A stretch of 51,351 bases of DNA from Synechococcales cyanobacterium PMM_0082. Its GTDB lineage: Bacteria > Cyanobacteriota > Cyanobacteriia > Pseudanabaenales > Pseudanabaenaceae. The translations under genes and the position numbers were made by a program. This document shows positions 28,079-38,648 of the stretch, one piece after another (positions within the stretch are counted from its first letter, which is position 1; each line of letters begins with the position of its first letter). Below the pieces are notes generated by a model. It was not told where the DNA came from and ran no database searches. It was given only the letters and a program-made list of their open reading frames with translations. The stretch lies in NCBI GenBank assembly GCA_949127865.1, contig CASBQR010000139.1:1-51351 (forward strand), read 5' to 3'.

Positions 28079-29485
28079 GTGTCAAGTATAAAAGTCCGAA
28101 AGCCTGAAAAAAAAGATAAACAAAAATCAAAGATCTCTACCAAATTCAGAACTTTTCTGTTTTTTATGGTGCTTGCCCTAATCTCTGGAGGAGTTGGAGC
28201 AGCTATAGCAGTAATGTTGAATAGCAAACCCTTTCAGCAACAATCTTTGAGCGGAACCGAAACAGAGGCTTTTAAATCTGATATTGCTGCCGCCACCATG
28301 GGAATACCTGAATTAACCAGCCCCGTTAATATCTTAGTCATGGGGACAATTGTTTTAACCTCTGATTTACCTGGAGCCGAGAATCTGCCCAAACCTGAAT
28401 ACTTAGCACAGACTAGTTCTAGTCTAGATGGTCAAAGTGATGCCATGATTCTAGTGCGCCTAGACCCAAGTACTCAAAAAATAACTGCCCTATCGATTCC
28501 CCGTGACAGTAGAGTAGAGATCCCGGGTTATGGAATGCAAAAAATTAATGCTGCCAACTATATTGGCGGGGCTGTACTATCTGCTCAAACTGTCAGTAAT
28601 TTAACGGGTAATATTCAAATAGATCGTTATCTACGAGTTAATGTTGAAGGCTTTGGACAATTAATTGATGCCCTAGGTGGGGTAGAGATCTATGTACCTA
28701 AGCGCATGAAATATCAAGACGATAGCCAGCGTTTATATATCAATCTCAATCAAGGACAGCAATTGCTAGATGGAAACAAAGCCATCCAATATATGCGTTA
28801 TCGCCATGATGAATTAGGTGATATTGGGCGAGTCCAGCGGCAACAGGCATTTTTTCGAGCGATCATTGTCCAAAAGCTTAAACTAGAGACCGTTCCTCGC
28901 ATTCCAGATATTTTAGCGGTGGTTAAGCAAAACCTAGATACGAATATGTCCGTACAGGAATTATTAGCGATCGCTAGTTTTGTCTCTAAGATTGATCGCA
29001 AAGACACAAAAATGTTGCTGACTCCGGGTAGATTTAGTACATCAGAAGAGTACCCCCTTAGCTATTGGATCGTAGATGAGCGCCGTCTTGCCTATTTGAT
29101 GCAAGAACATTTTAATGTCCTGTATGCTGATGCTGCCTTACTTAATAATCAGGATGAGTTTGCTCCACAGAATCTGCGGATTGCAGTTCAAGATACTACC
29201 TACTACCCAGATCGTATTAAAGTTGCGACAAATACTTTAATTAAAGCTGGTTATAACCAAACCTTTGTTGATCGCGAACCACCTACATTAATTTTGGAAA
29301 AGACTCAAATTATTGCTCAAAATGGCGATCGCGCTAGTGCAGAAAAGGTACGAGATACACTTGGGGTTGGAGAAGTGATTTTAGAAGCTACGGGACTTTT
29401 AGACTCTGATATTACTATTCGGTTGGGGAAAGATTGGATTGATACTTCTAAACTTATTCTCGTAAACCAACAACCAAAGTCTTAA
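28079..29485 (+). CDS. LytR-CpsA-Psr (LCP) family protein (GTG start)
   Basis: N-terminal TM; ALSIPRDSRVEIPGYGMQKINAANYIGG..., ALGGVEIYVPKRM, QYMRYRHDELGDIGRVQRQQ. Confidence 0.93.
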   Translation: MSSIKVRKPEKKDKQKSKISTKFRTFLFFMVLALISGGVGAAIAVMLNSKPFQQQSLSGTETEAFKSDIAAATMGIPELTSPVNILVMGTIVLTSDLPGAENLPKPEYLAQTSSSLDGQSDAMILVRLDPSTQKITALSIPRDSRVEIPGYGMQKINAANYIGGAVLSAQTVSNLTGNIQIDRYLRVNVEGFGQLIDALGGVEIYVPKRMKYQDDSQRLYINLNQGQQLLDGNKAIQYMRYRHDELGDIGRVQRQQAFFRAIIVQKLKLETVPRIPDILAVVKQNLDTNMSVQELLAIASFVSKIDRKDTKMLLTPGRFSTSEEYPLSYWIVDERRLAYLMQEHFNVLYADAALLNNQDEFAPQNLRIAVQDTTYYPDRIKVATNTLIKAGYNQTFVDREPPTLILEKTQIIAQNGDRASAEKVRDTLGVGEVILEATGLLDSDITIRLGKDWIDTSKLILVNQQPKS

Positions 29486-29505
29486 CTTTTTAGATTGATT
29501 CTGCC

Positions 29506-30489
29506 TTATTCCGAAATTCCTAAATGCTTCCATACAGCTTGAAGTAAAGTATCTAAACCTTTTTTGGTTGCTGCTGATATCACTAAAGGAGTTTCAGGAA
29601 ATTGGGAGGCGATCGCCTTTATATCTTCAGGACTCACCACATCACTTTTATTTAAAACTAAGATTTGCTGTTTTGCAGTTAGCCCATGTCCGTAGGCTGC
29701 CATTTCTGTTTGAATGGTCTCGTAATCGCCTAAGGGATTTTCCGAGGCTATATCTACTAAATGGATTAAGATCTTAGTCCGTTCCACATGGCGCAAAAAA
29801 TCATGTCCCAAGCCAATACCCAGATGGGAACCTTCAATTAAACCTGGAATATCCGCAAAGACAATGCCATCGCCATCAGGCTTAGAAACTACTCCTAAAT
29901 TTGGCACTAACGTTGTAAATGGATAATCAGCAACCTTGGGACGAGCTGCCGACAGCACGGAGATTAATGTAGATTTGCCAGCATTAGGCATTCCCACAAT
30001 TCCTACTTGGGCAATCAGCTTTAGTTCCATCCGTAATATAAATTCCTGACCTTCTAAGCCGGGTAAAGCGTGTTCGGGCGCACGATTGCGATTACTTAAA
30101 AAGAATTTATTACCTAATCCACCTTTACCACCTCTGGCGGCGACAAAGCGATCGCCTTTTTCAGTCAGATCAGCTAGGATTTCGTCATTGTCCACATTAA
30201 CAATCACCGTACCACAGGGAACTTTAATCAGGCGATCGCTACCCTTAGCTCCAGTCATATTCTTGATACCACCTCTTTCTCCATCATCAGCCTTAAAAAC
30301 GTGCTGAAACCGAAAATCTAAGAGGGTTTGCAAATCATCAACAGCTTCAATAATTACTGAGCCACCATGTCCGCCATTTCCGCCCGCAGGCCCCCCTGCA
30401 GGTACATACTTTTCTCGGCGAAAGGCAACAATCCCATCCCCACCTTTTCCTGCTTTAACTTGAATTTCCGCCCGATCTATAAATTGCAT
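29506..30489 (-). CDS. obgE: GTPase ObgE/CgtA
   Basis: Obg fold 'GKGGDGIVAFRREKYVPAGGPAGGNGGHGG'; GMPNAGKSTLISVLSAARPKVADYPFTTLVPNLG; FADIPGLIEGSH. Confidence 0.97.
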   Translation of the reverse strand: MQFIDRAEIQVKAGKGGDGIVAFRREKYVPAGGPAGGNGGHGGSVIIEAVDDLQTLLDFRFQHVFKADDGERGGIKNMTGAKGSDRLIKVPCGTVIVNVDNDEILADLTEKGDRFVAARGGKGGLGNKFFLSNRNRAPEHALPGLEGQEFILRMELKLIAQVGIVGMPNAGKSTLISVLSAARPKVADYPFTTLVPNLGVVSKPDGDGIVFADIPGLIEGSHLGIGLGHDFLRHVERTKILIHLVDIASENPLGDYETIQTEMAAYGHGLTAKQQILVLNKSDVVSPEDIKAIASQFPETPLVISAATKKGLDTLLQAVWKHLGISE

Positions 30490-30515
30490 TTAAATTGCAT
30501 TGATTAATTAAAAAC

Positions 30516-31025
30516 CTAATTCCGAAAAATATTCCCCGATCGCACCCAGCCCGTTTCTTTAGAGCTATCTACCCGAATATAAACCCATTCCTTATCAGGG
30601 GTTTCTTTTAATACCGACACGTTGGCACTATATTCTACTCCACCTGTGCGATCTGAGCCTTGTTTAGGTTCACTTCTTAGCACCAAACCTCTAGAAACAC
30701 TGACTTTACCTTGATATTTTACTTCAGATGGATTAGGAATAAAGCGTTTAGGCTTGGGGGGTGGGGCAAATTTAGCTATGGGTACTATCGCATTTTTAGA
30801 TAACGTATCACCCTGATTTGTAAATTCTGGTCGCGCAGGTGGCACTAAATAGGGCGCAAGAAATCCCTGCCATAGGCTATGCCCTGCCGCTATTGCCATC
30901 CCTAAGACAAATGCTAAAACTATGCTAGATTTTGTAATACTGGCAATTTTCATGAAATTATTTTGCAGATCGGGCTTAGACATATAGAATCCTACTGTAA
31001 ATTCTTGGCAATCTGGTGATCCCAA
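30516..31025 (-). CDS. SH3-domain protein with N-terminal TM
   Basis: VSRGLVLRSEPKQGSDRTGGVEYSANVSVLKETPDKEWVYIRVDSSKETGWVRSGNI. Confidence 0.8.
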   Translation of the reverse strand: MGSPDCQEFTVGFYMSKPDLQNNFMKIASITKSSIVLAFVLGMAIAAGHSLWQGFLAPYLVPPARPEFTNQGDTLSKNAIVPIAKFAPPPKPKRFIPNPSEVKYQGKVSVSRGLVLRSEPKQGSDRTGGVEYSANVSVLKETPDKEWVYIRVDSSKETGWVRSGNIFRN

Positions 31026-31043
31026 AACAGATCATCTACAATA

Positions 31044-31622
31044 TTGAACCTAGGAGTCCTGTTAATATCTTTTTGTATGAACTCTACCGACCTCAACTCT
31101 GCTAATTATTTTAGAAATCTCTTAGTGGCGATCGCTGCCATGATTCTGACAATAGTCCTATTTTTCAGTTTACGCGCTCAAAATAGTGATGTTTCTCTAA
31201 AAGCAGTGGCGGCGGCGGCTCTACCCCTAGATTTAGCGATCGCCAATCCTCAACCTACAGTTATGGAATTTTATGCCGATTGGTGTACTAGTTGTCAGTC
31301 CATGGCTGCGGATAATTTGGCTTTACAACAGCAATATGCAGGCAAAATCAACTTTGTCATGTTAAATGTCGATAATAATAAATGGCTACCAGAGGTTGAA
31401 AAGTTTGGGGTAGATGGCATTCCCCATTTTGTATTTTTAGGATCAGATAATGCCGTTCTTGGTAGTGCGATCGGCGCAATTCCCCGTAATATTTTGACTG
31501 AAAACCTAGAGTCCATGCTGGCAAATTTACCCCTACCCAATATTAGAGTCAATTCGGGTGAAGTTTCCACCTTTAGCGCCCCTCGTCCTGCGGATACTAG
31601 CAATCCTCGAGATCATGCCTAG
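31044..31622 (+). CDS. Thioredoxin-like membrane-anchored protein (TxlA-type); M13 (31080) is an alternative start
   Basis: VMEFYADWCTSCQSMA...FVMLNVDNNKWLPEVEKFGVDGIPHFVFLG. Confidence 0.88.
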   Translation: MNLGVLLISFCMNSTDLNSANYFRNLLVAIAAMILTIVLFFSLRAQNSDVSLKAVAAAALPLDLAIANPQPTVMEFYADWCTSCQSMAADNLALQQQYAGKINFVMLNVDNNKWLPEVEKFGVDGIPHFVFLGSDNAVLGSAIGAIPRNILTENLESMLANLPLPNIRVNSGEVSTFSAPRPADTSNPRDHA

Positions 31623-33653
31623 CTAGGGTAAAATATTCATCGCTGAAATCAGCCATTTCCGATCTTTTTGGGTAAGTACATACTCCACTTGATAGCGATC
31701 GGCTTTGGATGCAGCTTGATCAAGTTTGCCATTGGTAAAATAGTTACGGACTTCGGAAATTTCGGTAGTGATCGCCGCTTGATTTTTTTTAATGAGCTTA
31801 AAATCTTTAGCGACAACAGAATTTAGGGTATATTCGACATGAGAATTCGTGTTTTTTAGTTCGACAGCACGCGATCGCCAATTAGAAAGTAAAGGTTCAG
31901 CTAAAATTTGGTCAAGCCCCTCAACTTTGAATTTACTCCCAAGGGCTTCGGCTTTAACTTTTTGCCAAGAAGCCACAATTTCACCCGCAACTTTTTGATC
32001 GATATTTACGGCTAAATTAGGAGCTATAGGTTCTATAGGCTTAATATTAGCAATACTGGCATTCACAATTGGGGTGAGTACAGGTTCAGATTTACTCACC
32101 GCTTCAGGGGTTCTACTAAAAGAGTTCCAACCCAGATATCCTAAAGCCGCAGAGCCAAATATTAAACTGAAAAAACTTACCAAAAAGAGAATTAACCGTT
32201 GAGGATTGAGTTTATATTTGACTTTTTGTCTAGTTCTTGAGCGGGAATCTAATCTTTGAGATGGGCTAGGTGATGGGCGATCGGCAAAAACGGCTAAATT
32301 TTCGTTTGAATTTTGACTGAGATCTTTAGGGGCAAATTCATTATTAGATTTATTGGATTTAGAAAAAATTGCAGCGATCGGCTCATTAATATGGAGATTC
32401 TCTTCGATAGATGAGGAAATAGGAAATGGCAATACTTCCGCAGCAAAATCAGTAGCAAAAATTTGGCTAGTATTGGGAAGTTCGTCTATATAAGATTGGA
32501 CATGGCGATCGCTAAAATATGCGTCTAAATTTGTTGTCTGTCCAATTAATTCCTTAAAATTAGGATAAATTTCAGTACTCAGCCAGCTTTGCGTAAATTT
32601 ATATAGACCTTTAACTAAGTCATTCTCTGGTTTCGATAGGCGTTGAATAGCCGCTAGTTTTTCAGTTTCATTGCTTTGCTCAATCAGTAAAGTAGCTTCA
32701 TCTAACTGCCCTAACAATAAAGCGCAAATAGCCTCTTCAAAATAAACATTTTGCGTATTTTGCATTTTATTCAGCAAACTTTTAGCACGGCGGATTAAAT
32801 GGGGCTGGTTTTGCGAAACTCCCTTGGCAACCAGAGCATAGACCGCTAGATAGCTAGCAACCATCGAAGGACGGCGAGATTCTTGTTCAAATAATTCTTC
32901 TTGCTCAGAACTAGTCATGTATGTCCGTAGTTCTAAGATGAATTGTAAAAACTTATCAATATTTAAACCTGAGCGATCGTCACCTTTGCCATCAATTCCT
33001 CGCCGTTGCTCTAAAAGCTCTTTAAGTAAAGCGATACCTTCAGTGGTTAAGCCCAAGGTCATTAGCTCTAACACTTGATAGGGTCTTAGCTTCCATAAAT
33101 TATTCTGCAATTCTTGATGGATTTCAGGAAATAGCTCAGACTTGTTTTTTTGTTTGTCTGCTTGTTTTTCTAGGAGCGTAATTCCAATATTAAAATTTTC
33201 CGAAGCAGTTTCATACTTCCCTTGCCCCCAAAACTCAAGCCCTAGCTCTAAATATGCCAAGACCGTAGAGAGCATAAGATCAATATCAGCAGAATTTAGA
33301 TCGAAACTAAGGTCTCTACTCAGATTAATAATCTGATCATATTCCCCCAACTCATACAAAATCAAAAATGCCCCAGCTATATCACGGCTATCAATTTCAA
33401 TGAAAAATGCCTGCTCGCCTTTCGACTGAATTAACTCGGGTAAAATTTGTTGATCATAGAGCCGACGCTGTGAACTATCGCCCAACACCGTATTGGCAAC
33501 ATTTAATAACTTTTGCCTAGCCGAAATTGCTTTTTCTGAATATTCACGACGGGGGAAAGATTTAATGCGATCGCCATAAGCTTGATTGATTTGCTCAATT
33601 TTTGCTTGGGGCGTTAGACCTAAAATGCGATAGTAATCTAGTTGAATCCGCAC
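31623..33653 (-). CDS. ftn2: Cell division protein Ftn2/ARC6/ZipN (DnaJ-like + IMS domain)
   Basis: MRIQLDYYRILGLTPQAKIEQINQAYGDRIKSFPRREYSEKAISARQKLL...; C-terminal region after a TM 'AGEIVASWQKVKAEALG...'. Confidence 0.92.
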   Translation of the reverse strand: MRIQLDYYRILGLTPQAKIEQINQAYGDRIKSFPRREYSEKAISARQKLLNVANTVLGDSSQRRLYDQQILPELIQSKGEQAFFIEIDSRDIAGAFLILYELGEYDQIINLSRDLSFDLNSADIDLMLSTVLAYLELGLEFWGQGKYETASENFNIGITLLEKQADKQKNKSELFPEIHQELQNNLWKLRPYQVLELMTLGLTTEGIALLKELLEQRRGIDGKGDDRSGLNIDKFLQFILELRTYMTSSEQEELFEQESRRPSMVASYLAVYALVAKGVSQNQPHLIRRAKSLLNKMQNTQNVYFEEAICALLLGQLDEATLLIEQSNETEKLAAIQRLSKPENDLVKGLYKFTQSWLSTEIYPNFKELIGQTTNLDAYFSDRHVQSYIDELPNTSQIFATDFAAEVLPFPISSSIEENLHINEPIAAIFSKSNKSNNEFAPKDLSQNSNENLAVFADRPSPSPSQRLDSRSRTRQKVKYKLNPQRLILFLVSFFSLIFGSAALGYLGWNSFSRTPEAVSKSEPVLTPIVNASIANIKPIEPIAPNLAVNIDQKVAGEIVASWQKVKAEALGSKFKVEGLDQILAEPLLSNWRSRAVELKNTNSHVEYTLNSVVAKDFKLIKKNQAAITTEISEVRNYFTNGKLDQAASKADRYQVEYVLTQKDRKWLISAMNILP

Positions 33654-33738
33654 GGTTCAGTCCTTATTTTTAAGAGGCTTTTAAGAATAATAGCCCATAT
33701 TTTCTAGAAACTGAATCCCTGAAATAGTTTTATAGATG

Positions 33739-34569
33739 TTAGGGTAGCTTGGGATATTGGCGAAAATTGGGCTTACGCTTCTCTAAAAAGGCATTTTTAC
33801 CTTCCTGTGCTTCTTCGGTCATATAAAATAACATCGTGGCATTGCCTGCTAATTCTTGAATTCCTGCTTGTCCATCGCATTCTGCATTAAAAGCTGACTT
33901 CAGACAACGAATTGCCAAAGGACTTTTGTCTAAAATTTCTTCTGCCCAAGCGATCCCTTCATCTTCTAGCTGGTCAACAGGCACAATTTTATTTACTAAC
34001 CCCATCTCCAGAGCCTCTTGGGCATTATACTGACGGCATAAATACCAGATTTCCCTTGCTTTTTTCTGCCCGACAATTCTAGCTAGGTAGGAGGCCCCAA
34101 ACCCACCATCAAAACTACCAACCATAGCTCCAGTTTGTCCAAAAATCGCATTGTCAGCAGCAATAGTTAGATCACAAATGACGTGGAGAACATGACCGCC
34201 ACCGATCGCATAGCCAGCAACAAGAGCAATTACAGGCTTAGGAATAGTTCTAATAATGCGTTGTAAATCAAGGACATTTAAGCGAGGAATGCCATTTTCA
34301 GAAATATAGCCGCCATCACCTCGAATTTTCTGATCACCACCAGCACAAAAAGCATACTTACCATCAGGGGCAGGATTAGCTCCAGTTAAAAGCACAACGC
34401 CAATGGTTATGTCTTCACGGGCATCATTAAAAGCCTGAATCATTTCGGCGATGGTTTCAGGGCGAAAGGCATTACGAACTTCAGGACGGTTGATCGTAAT
34501 TTTGGCGATGCCATCGTGCTTGTGATAGAGAATATCTGTAAATTGCCCAAAACTCTGCCAGTCTTTCAT
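33739..34569 (-). CDS. menB: 1,4-dihydroxy-2-naphthoyl-CoA synthase
   Basis: [20 protein letters not shown]..., [74 protein letters not shown]. Confidence 0.97.
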   Translation of the reverse strand: MKDWQSFGQFTDILYHKHDGIAKITINRPEVRNAFRPETIAEMIQAFNDAREDITIGVVLLTGANPAPDGKYAFCAGGDQKIRGDGGYISENGIPRLNVLDLQRIIRTIPKPVIALVAGYAIGGGHVLHVICDLTIAADNAIFGQTGAMVGSFDGGFGASYLARIVGQKKAREIWYLCRQYNAQEALEMGLVNKIVPVDQLEDEGIAWAEEILDKSPLAIRCLKSAFNAECDGQAGIQELAGNATMLFYMTEEAQEGKNAFLEKRKPNFRQYPKLP

Positions 34570-34842
34570 TTAATGATCAGTATTAGGTGATGAGTTATAA
34601 ATGGCATCAAGGCGAGAGCGAGCATCATCAAAATCTAGCGATCGCATGACTAGGAGTGGTTCATCGGTAATATTGCCATTTTCATCAATCAGTTCAGGAT
34701 GAATAGTAGGTTTTGGTCTGCGGATGGCTCGATTCGTGGCTTTGATCTCAGTTTGAGATAGGGCAATCATGCTTTTGATTAAATTGGAAACAGCAACTAA
34801 AGACAAAAGTGTAAACGCAACGATATATAAAATTTGCAGCAT
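34570..34842 (-). CDS. DUF2973-family protein
   Basis: 90 aa, N-terminal TM then conserved acidic tail; directly upstream of menB. Confidence 0.65.
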   Translation of the reverse strand: MLQILYIVAFTLLSLVAVSNLIKSMIALSQTEIKATNRAIRRPKPTIHPELIDENGNITDEPLLVMRSLDFDDARSRLDAIYNSSPNTDH

Positions 34843-34990
34843 GGTTTGGGGTAACTTTTAATTTTTAATGTATTTTTTAAATTGACAGAGTAAAACTTTA
34901 ATTTTATTTAAGTGTTAATTTTGGTCTATATAACTTGATTTAAACAGCCGCTTTTTTAATTATTAATATCTCTAATATACAGTATTAACC

Positions 34991-35308
34991 TTAACTAGCT
35001 TGGCTTTGGCGAAAACGCATTCCCACGGCTTGACATTCCATTAATAACTTGTGCCAAGGCATCATGGCTTGAACTTCAATACCAACTTGCTCACCTGAAA
35101 GTTTGTACATGATCTTGGCAGTATTTACAGCTAGGAGGCTATCTTTGATTCGGGTAATCAAGTCATTTTTTTGGAGGTCTGTCAGAAAATCAATTTGTTC
35201 TTGTTCTAAAAGTAGTAGCGATCGCCCAAACCAATAAATAAAATCTTCAAGGAGTGGTTCTAGAATATTTTTTAAGACCTCAGAATCTGGAAATGTTGAA
35301 TCATTCAT
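34991..35308 (-). CDS. DUF2605-family protein
   Basis: LKNILEPLLEDFIYWFGRSLLLLEQEQIDFL...QVGIEVQAMMPWHKLLMECQAVGMRFRQS. Confidence 0.75.
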   Translation of the reverse strand: MNDSTFPDSEVLKNILEPLLEDFIYWFGRSLLLLEQEQIDFLTDLQKNDLITRIKDSLLAVNTAKIMYKLSGEQVGIEVQAMMPWHKLLMECQAVGMRFRQSQAS

Positions 35309-35641
35309 AGGTTTACCTTTGGTTGGAGAGTGGAGATGACAAACAGAATATTTGGTTTTATCTAGGCTTAGAGTATGTAAATACGATCTAAAAGACTGGA
35401 TTGATGGATCTCAATATAAAATTAAGTATATCAAATTCTTAATCTTTCTTAACAATTTATTATTTAAAGATTGGACTTTAGATCTAGGTAAAAATAGAGC
35501 CCCCAAGTCTATGGCGGGTATATTTATGGTTAAGATCCAGAGCTTGCCAACCATCCCCTATCAACCGACAATTGATCTTTAAGATGCCAAGTTCTAAATA
35601 AAAGAATAAATAAAACGGTATAAAACTCTTAATAAAACCCT

Positions 35642-36931
35642 ATGAAAAAAGTTCTAGCAATTATTTTAGGCGGAGGGCAAGGTTCCAGACTCTACCCACT
35701 CACAAAGCGACGTGCCAAACCTGCTGTACCTCTTGCCGGAAAGTACCGACTAATTGACATCCCCGTTAGCAATTGTATTAACTCTGATATTGAAAAAATC
35801 TACGTTCTTACCCAATTTAACTCCACATCTTTAAATCGGCATATTAATCAAACCTATCGCACTTCTTCATTTTCTGATGGATTTGTCGATATTTTAGCGG
35901 CGCAACAAACTCCTGATAACCCAGAATGGTTCCAAGGAACTGCTGATGCTGTACGACAATACCTGTGGCTCTTGGAAGCAGCCGATGTCACCGAATATTT
36001 AATTTTGTCGGGGGATCAACTATATCGCATGGACTACAGGCAGTTTGTGGAGCGGCATCGTAAAACTGGGGCAGATATTACCTTGTCGGTGCTTCCCGTC
36101 GATGAAAAAAAAGCTTCTGCCTTTGGTATTCTCAAAATTGATGATTCGGGAAAGGTTACGGACTTCCAAGAAAAACCCAAGGGTGATCTTTTGCAAAATA
36201 TGCGAGTAGATACAACTACCCTAGGGCTTGATCCAGAATCTGCAAAAGATAATCCCTATATTGCTTCTATGGGTATTTATGTATTCACAAAAGCAGCCTT
36301 GATTGCCCTACTAAGTGAGAATAAAGACAACACTGACTTTGGTAAGGAGATTATCCCAGGCGCGATCGGACGCTACAACGTGCAAGCATTCCTATTTTCT
36401 GACTATTGGGAAGACATTGGTACCATTGAGTCTTTTTACAATGCCAATCTTGACCTAACCCGCCATCCCAACCCACCTTTTAGCTTGTATAAATCCGATG
36501 CGCCTATTTACACTCGTCCTCGGTATCTACCTCCAAGTAAGGTCTTAGACTGCCAGATTACGGACTCAATTATCAGCGATGGTTGTATTTTAGAGCGTTG
36601 CACTGTTAGACATTCTCTCTTGGGACTGCGGATTAATATTGGGGCTGGTTGCATCATTGAAGATACCTTAGTTATGGGTTCCGACTTTTATCAAACCCCA
36701 TCGGAATATGAAGCTGATATTAGAGACGGTAATGTGCCGATTGGCATTGGCGAAAATACGATTATTCGGAGGGCGATCATCGATAAAAATGCCCGTATTG
36801 GTAAAAATGTCAAAATTATTAATAGAGACGGGGTTGATAATGCCAATCATGAAGAGCAGGGTTACACAATTTGCAGTGGGATTGTCGTAATTCTCAAGGG
36901 CGCGATTATTGCTGATGGGACGGTGATTTAA
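35642..36931 (+). CDS. glgC: Glucose-1-phosphate adenylyltransferase
   Basis: [43 protein letters not shown]...[15 protein letters not shown]...[12 protein letters not shown]. Confidence 0.98.
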   Translation: MKKVLAIILGGGQGSRLYPLTKRRAKPAVPLAGKYRLIDIPVSNCINSDIEKIYVLTQFNSTSLNRHINQTYRTSSFSDGFVDILAAQQTPDNPEWFQGTADAVRQYLWLLEAADVTEYLILSGDQLYRMDYRQFVERHRKTGADITLSVLPVDEKKASAFGILKIDDSGKVTDFQEKPKGDLLQNMRVDTTTLGLDPESAKDNPYIASMGIYVFTKAALIALLSENKDNTDFGKEIIPGAIGRYNVQAFLFSDYWEDIGTIESFYNANLDLTRHPNPPFSLYKSDAPIYTRPRYLPPSKVLDCQITDSIISDGCILERCTVRHSLLGLRINIGAGCIIEDTLVMGSDFYQTPSEYEADIRDGNVPIGIGENTIIRRAIIDKNARIGKNVKIINRDGVDNANHEEQGYTICSGIVVILKGAIIADGTVI

Positions 36932-37118
36932 GCTTCTGTTGTGGTGAAGGCGATCGCCAAATGATGAGACTTTAGAGCAAGCCCGAGACCCACCTGTGTT
37001 AATTTTTGTCTGCTAGAATCAAGAAATCCCAAGCGATCGCCAGAAAATATAAAACTTCCCATCAGTTGTGATAAGCGATTAAGGATTAATATAGATATTT
37101 TAGGGAGAGTAGAGATTT

Positions 37119-38126
37119 ATGAAACTTGTGGCACTGCAAAGCCTTTTGGATAATGCATCCTTTGCCATTTTGTTAGTGACAATGCTGATGTATTGGATCA
37201 GTGCTGCTTTTCCCAGCATTCCTTACCTTGCTCAAGGTGGAACCGCAGGTATGGCGATCGCTAATTTAAGCATTTTTGTATTACTCTCAGCCCGATGGAT
37301 CGATGCAGGATATTTTCCATTAAGTAATCTGTACGAATCTCTATTCTTTCTAGCATGGGGCATTACGGCTATGCATTTGGTGGCTGAGAATATGGGTAGT
37401 AAAAATATCAATAGTAAAATCTTGATTGGGGTTTTCACCTCGGCGATCGCTATGGCAATTACCGCCTTTGCCACCATGACCTTACCTGAAAATATGCAGG
37501 GAGCAGAGCCTTTAGTCCCCGCTTTGAAATCTAATTGGTTGATGATGCATGTTTCTGTGATGCTGTTAAGCTACTCGGCGTTAATGGTGGGGAGTTTATT
37601 GGCGATCGCCTTTTTGTTTGTCAGCCGCAATCAAGAAATTACTTTGAAGGGCAATTCTCTTGGTAATGTCAGCAATTTACGCCAAAATCAAGTATCTCTT
37701 AACTTTGATTCAGGCTTTAATACTGGTAATGAATCTAGTTTTGAATCAAGTAACGGAGCTGTAACGACTTTAAGTTTACCCAGTGGCATTTTAGCGATCG
37801 AGCGTCTGACCCTCAGTGAAACCCTAGATAATCTGAGTTATCGCATGATTGGTTTGGGATTTCCACTTTTGACCATTGGCATTATTGCAGGGGGTGTTTG
37901 GGCAAATGAGGCTTGGGGTTCCTATTGGAGTTGGGATCCTAAGGAAACTTGGTCATTGATTACTTGGCTAGTTTTTGCCGCATATTTGCATACAAGGATT
38001 ACGAAAGGTTGGCAGGGTAAAAGACCTGCTATGCTTGCCAGTGGTGGCTTAGTCGTGATTTGGACTTGCTATTTGGGTGTTAATCTTTTGGGTAAAGGAT
38101 TACATAGTTATGGCTGGTTTTTGTAG
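37119..38126 (+). CDS. ccsA: c-type cytochrome biogenesis protein CcsA/CcsB-type (heme attachment, Ycf5-like)
   Basis: [35 protein letters not shown] tryptophan-rich motif; multi-TM. Confidence 0.92.
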   Translation: MKLVALQSLLDNASFAILLVTMLMYWISAAFPSIPYLAQGGTAGMAIANLSIFVLLSARWIDAGYFPLSNLYESLFFLAWGITAMHLVAENMGSKNINSKILIGVFTSAIAMAITAFATMTLPENMQGAEPLVPALKSNWLMMHVSVMLLSYSALMVGSLLAIAFLFVSRNQEITLKGNSLGNVSNLRQNQVSLNFDSGFNTGNESSFESSNGAVTTLSLPSGILAIERLTLSETLDNLSYRMIGLGFPLLTIGIIAGGVWANEAWGSYWSWDPKETWSLITWLVFAAYLHTRITKGWQGKRPAMLASGGLVVIWTCYLGVNLLGKGLHSYGWFL

Positions 38127-38181
38127 GATGATTGCAGTATATTTTTAACATATCCACTGAAAACCTTTTAACACTAAATTC

Positions 38182-38631
38182 ATGGCATTAATCACTGGAA
38201 CGAAAATAGTTAAAGACCTTGAAGCTGCTGGAGCTCTAGCTATGTATGTACCGCCTGAAGGTGGGCATGAAGGTAGATATCTAAGACGAGTGCGTAGTTG
38301 TGGTTATGATGTTTTATCCATATCGGCGAGAGGTTTAGGCGATGTGTCTAGTTATTTAACTGGGGTACATGGGGTTAGACCAGCCCATTTAGGCAAAAAA
38401 GCTATAGGCACTTATTTTTTACCTCCCCAAATTCAATATCGCCTTGCTAGCTTACCTGCCAATTCTAAGGGATTAGTAGTATGGCTAGGGGAAGGCAAAT
38501 TTCTATCTCGTCAAGAATTAGAAGTGATTAGCCAGATTCCTGCAAAATTCAAAAATGTCAAAGTTGTGATTGAGTTAGGAAGTGCTAGGGAAGTAATTTG
38601 GTCACCTTTAGTCCAAGCGATCGCTGCTTAA
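38182..38631 (+). CDS. ndhN: NAD(P)H-quinone oxidoreductase subunit N
   Basis: MALITGTKIVKDLEAAGALAMYVPPEGGHEGRYLRRVRSCGYDVLSISARGLGDVSSYLTGVHGVRPAHLGK. Confidence 0.96.
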   Translation: MALITGTKIVKDLEAAGALAMYVPPEGGHEGRYLRRVRSCGYDVLSISARGLGDVSSYLTGVHGVRPAHLGKKAIGTYFLPPQIQYRLASLPANSKGLVVWLGEGKFLSRQELEVISQIPAKFKNVKVVIELGSAREVIWSPLVQAIAA

Positions 38632-38648
38632 GTATCCCCAAGTAACCT

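Noticed and set aside
35352-35582. 76-aa plus ORF upstream of glgC
   Set aside because: AT-rich intergenic with no recognisable protein features; probably spurious.
36932-37118. glgC-ccsA intergenic stretch as a possible small RNA
   Set aside because: Contains a GC-richer patch and an extended -10-like TGCTAGAAT, but no secondary structure or family could be supported by eye.
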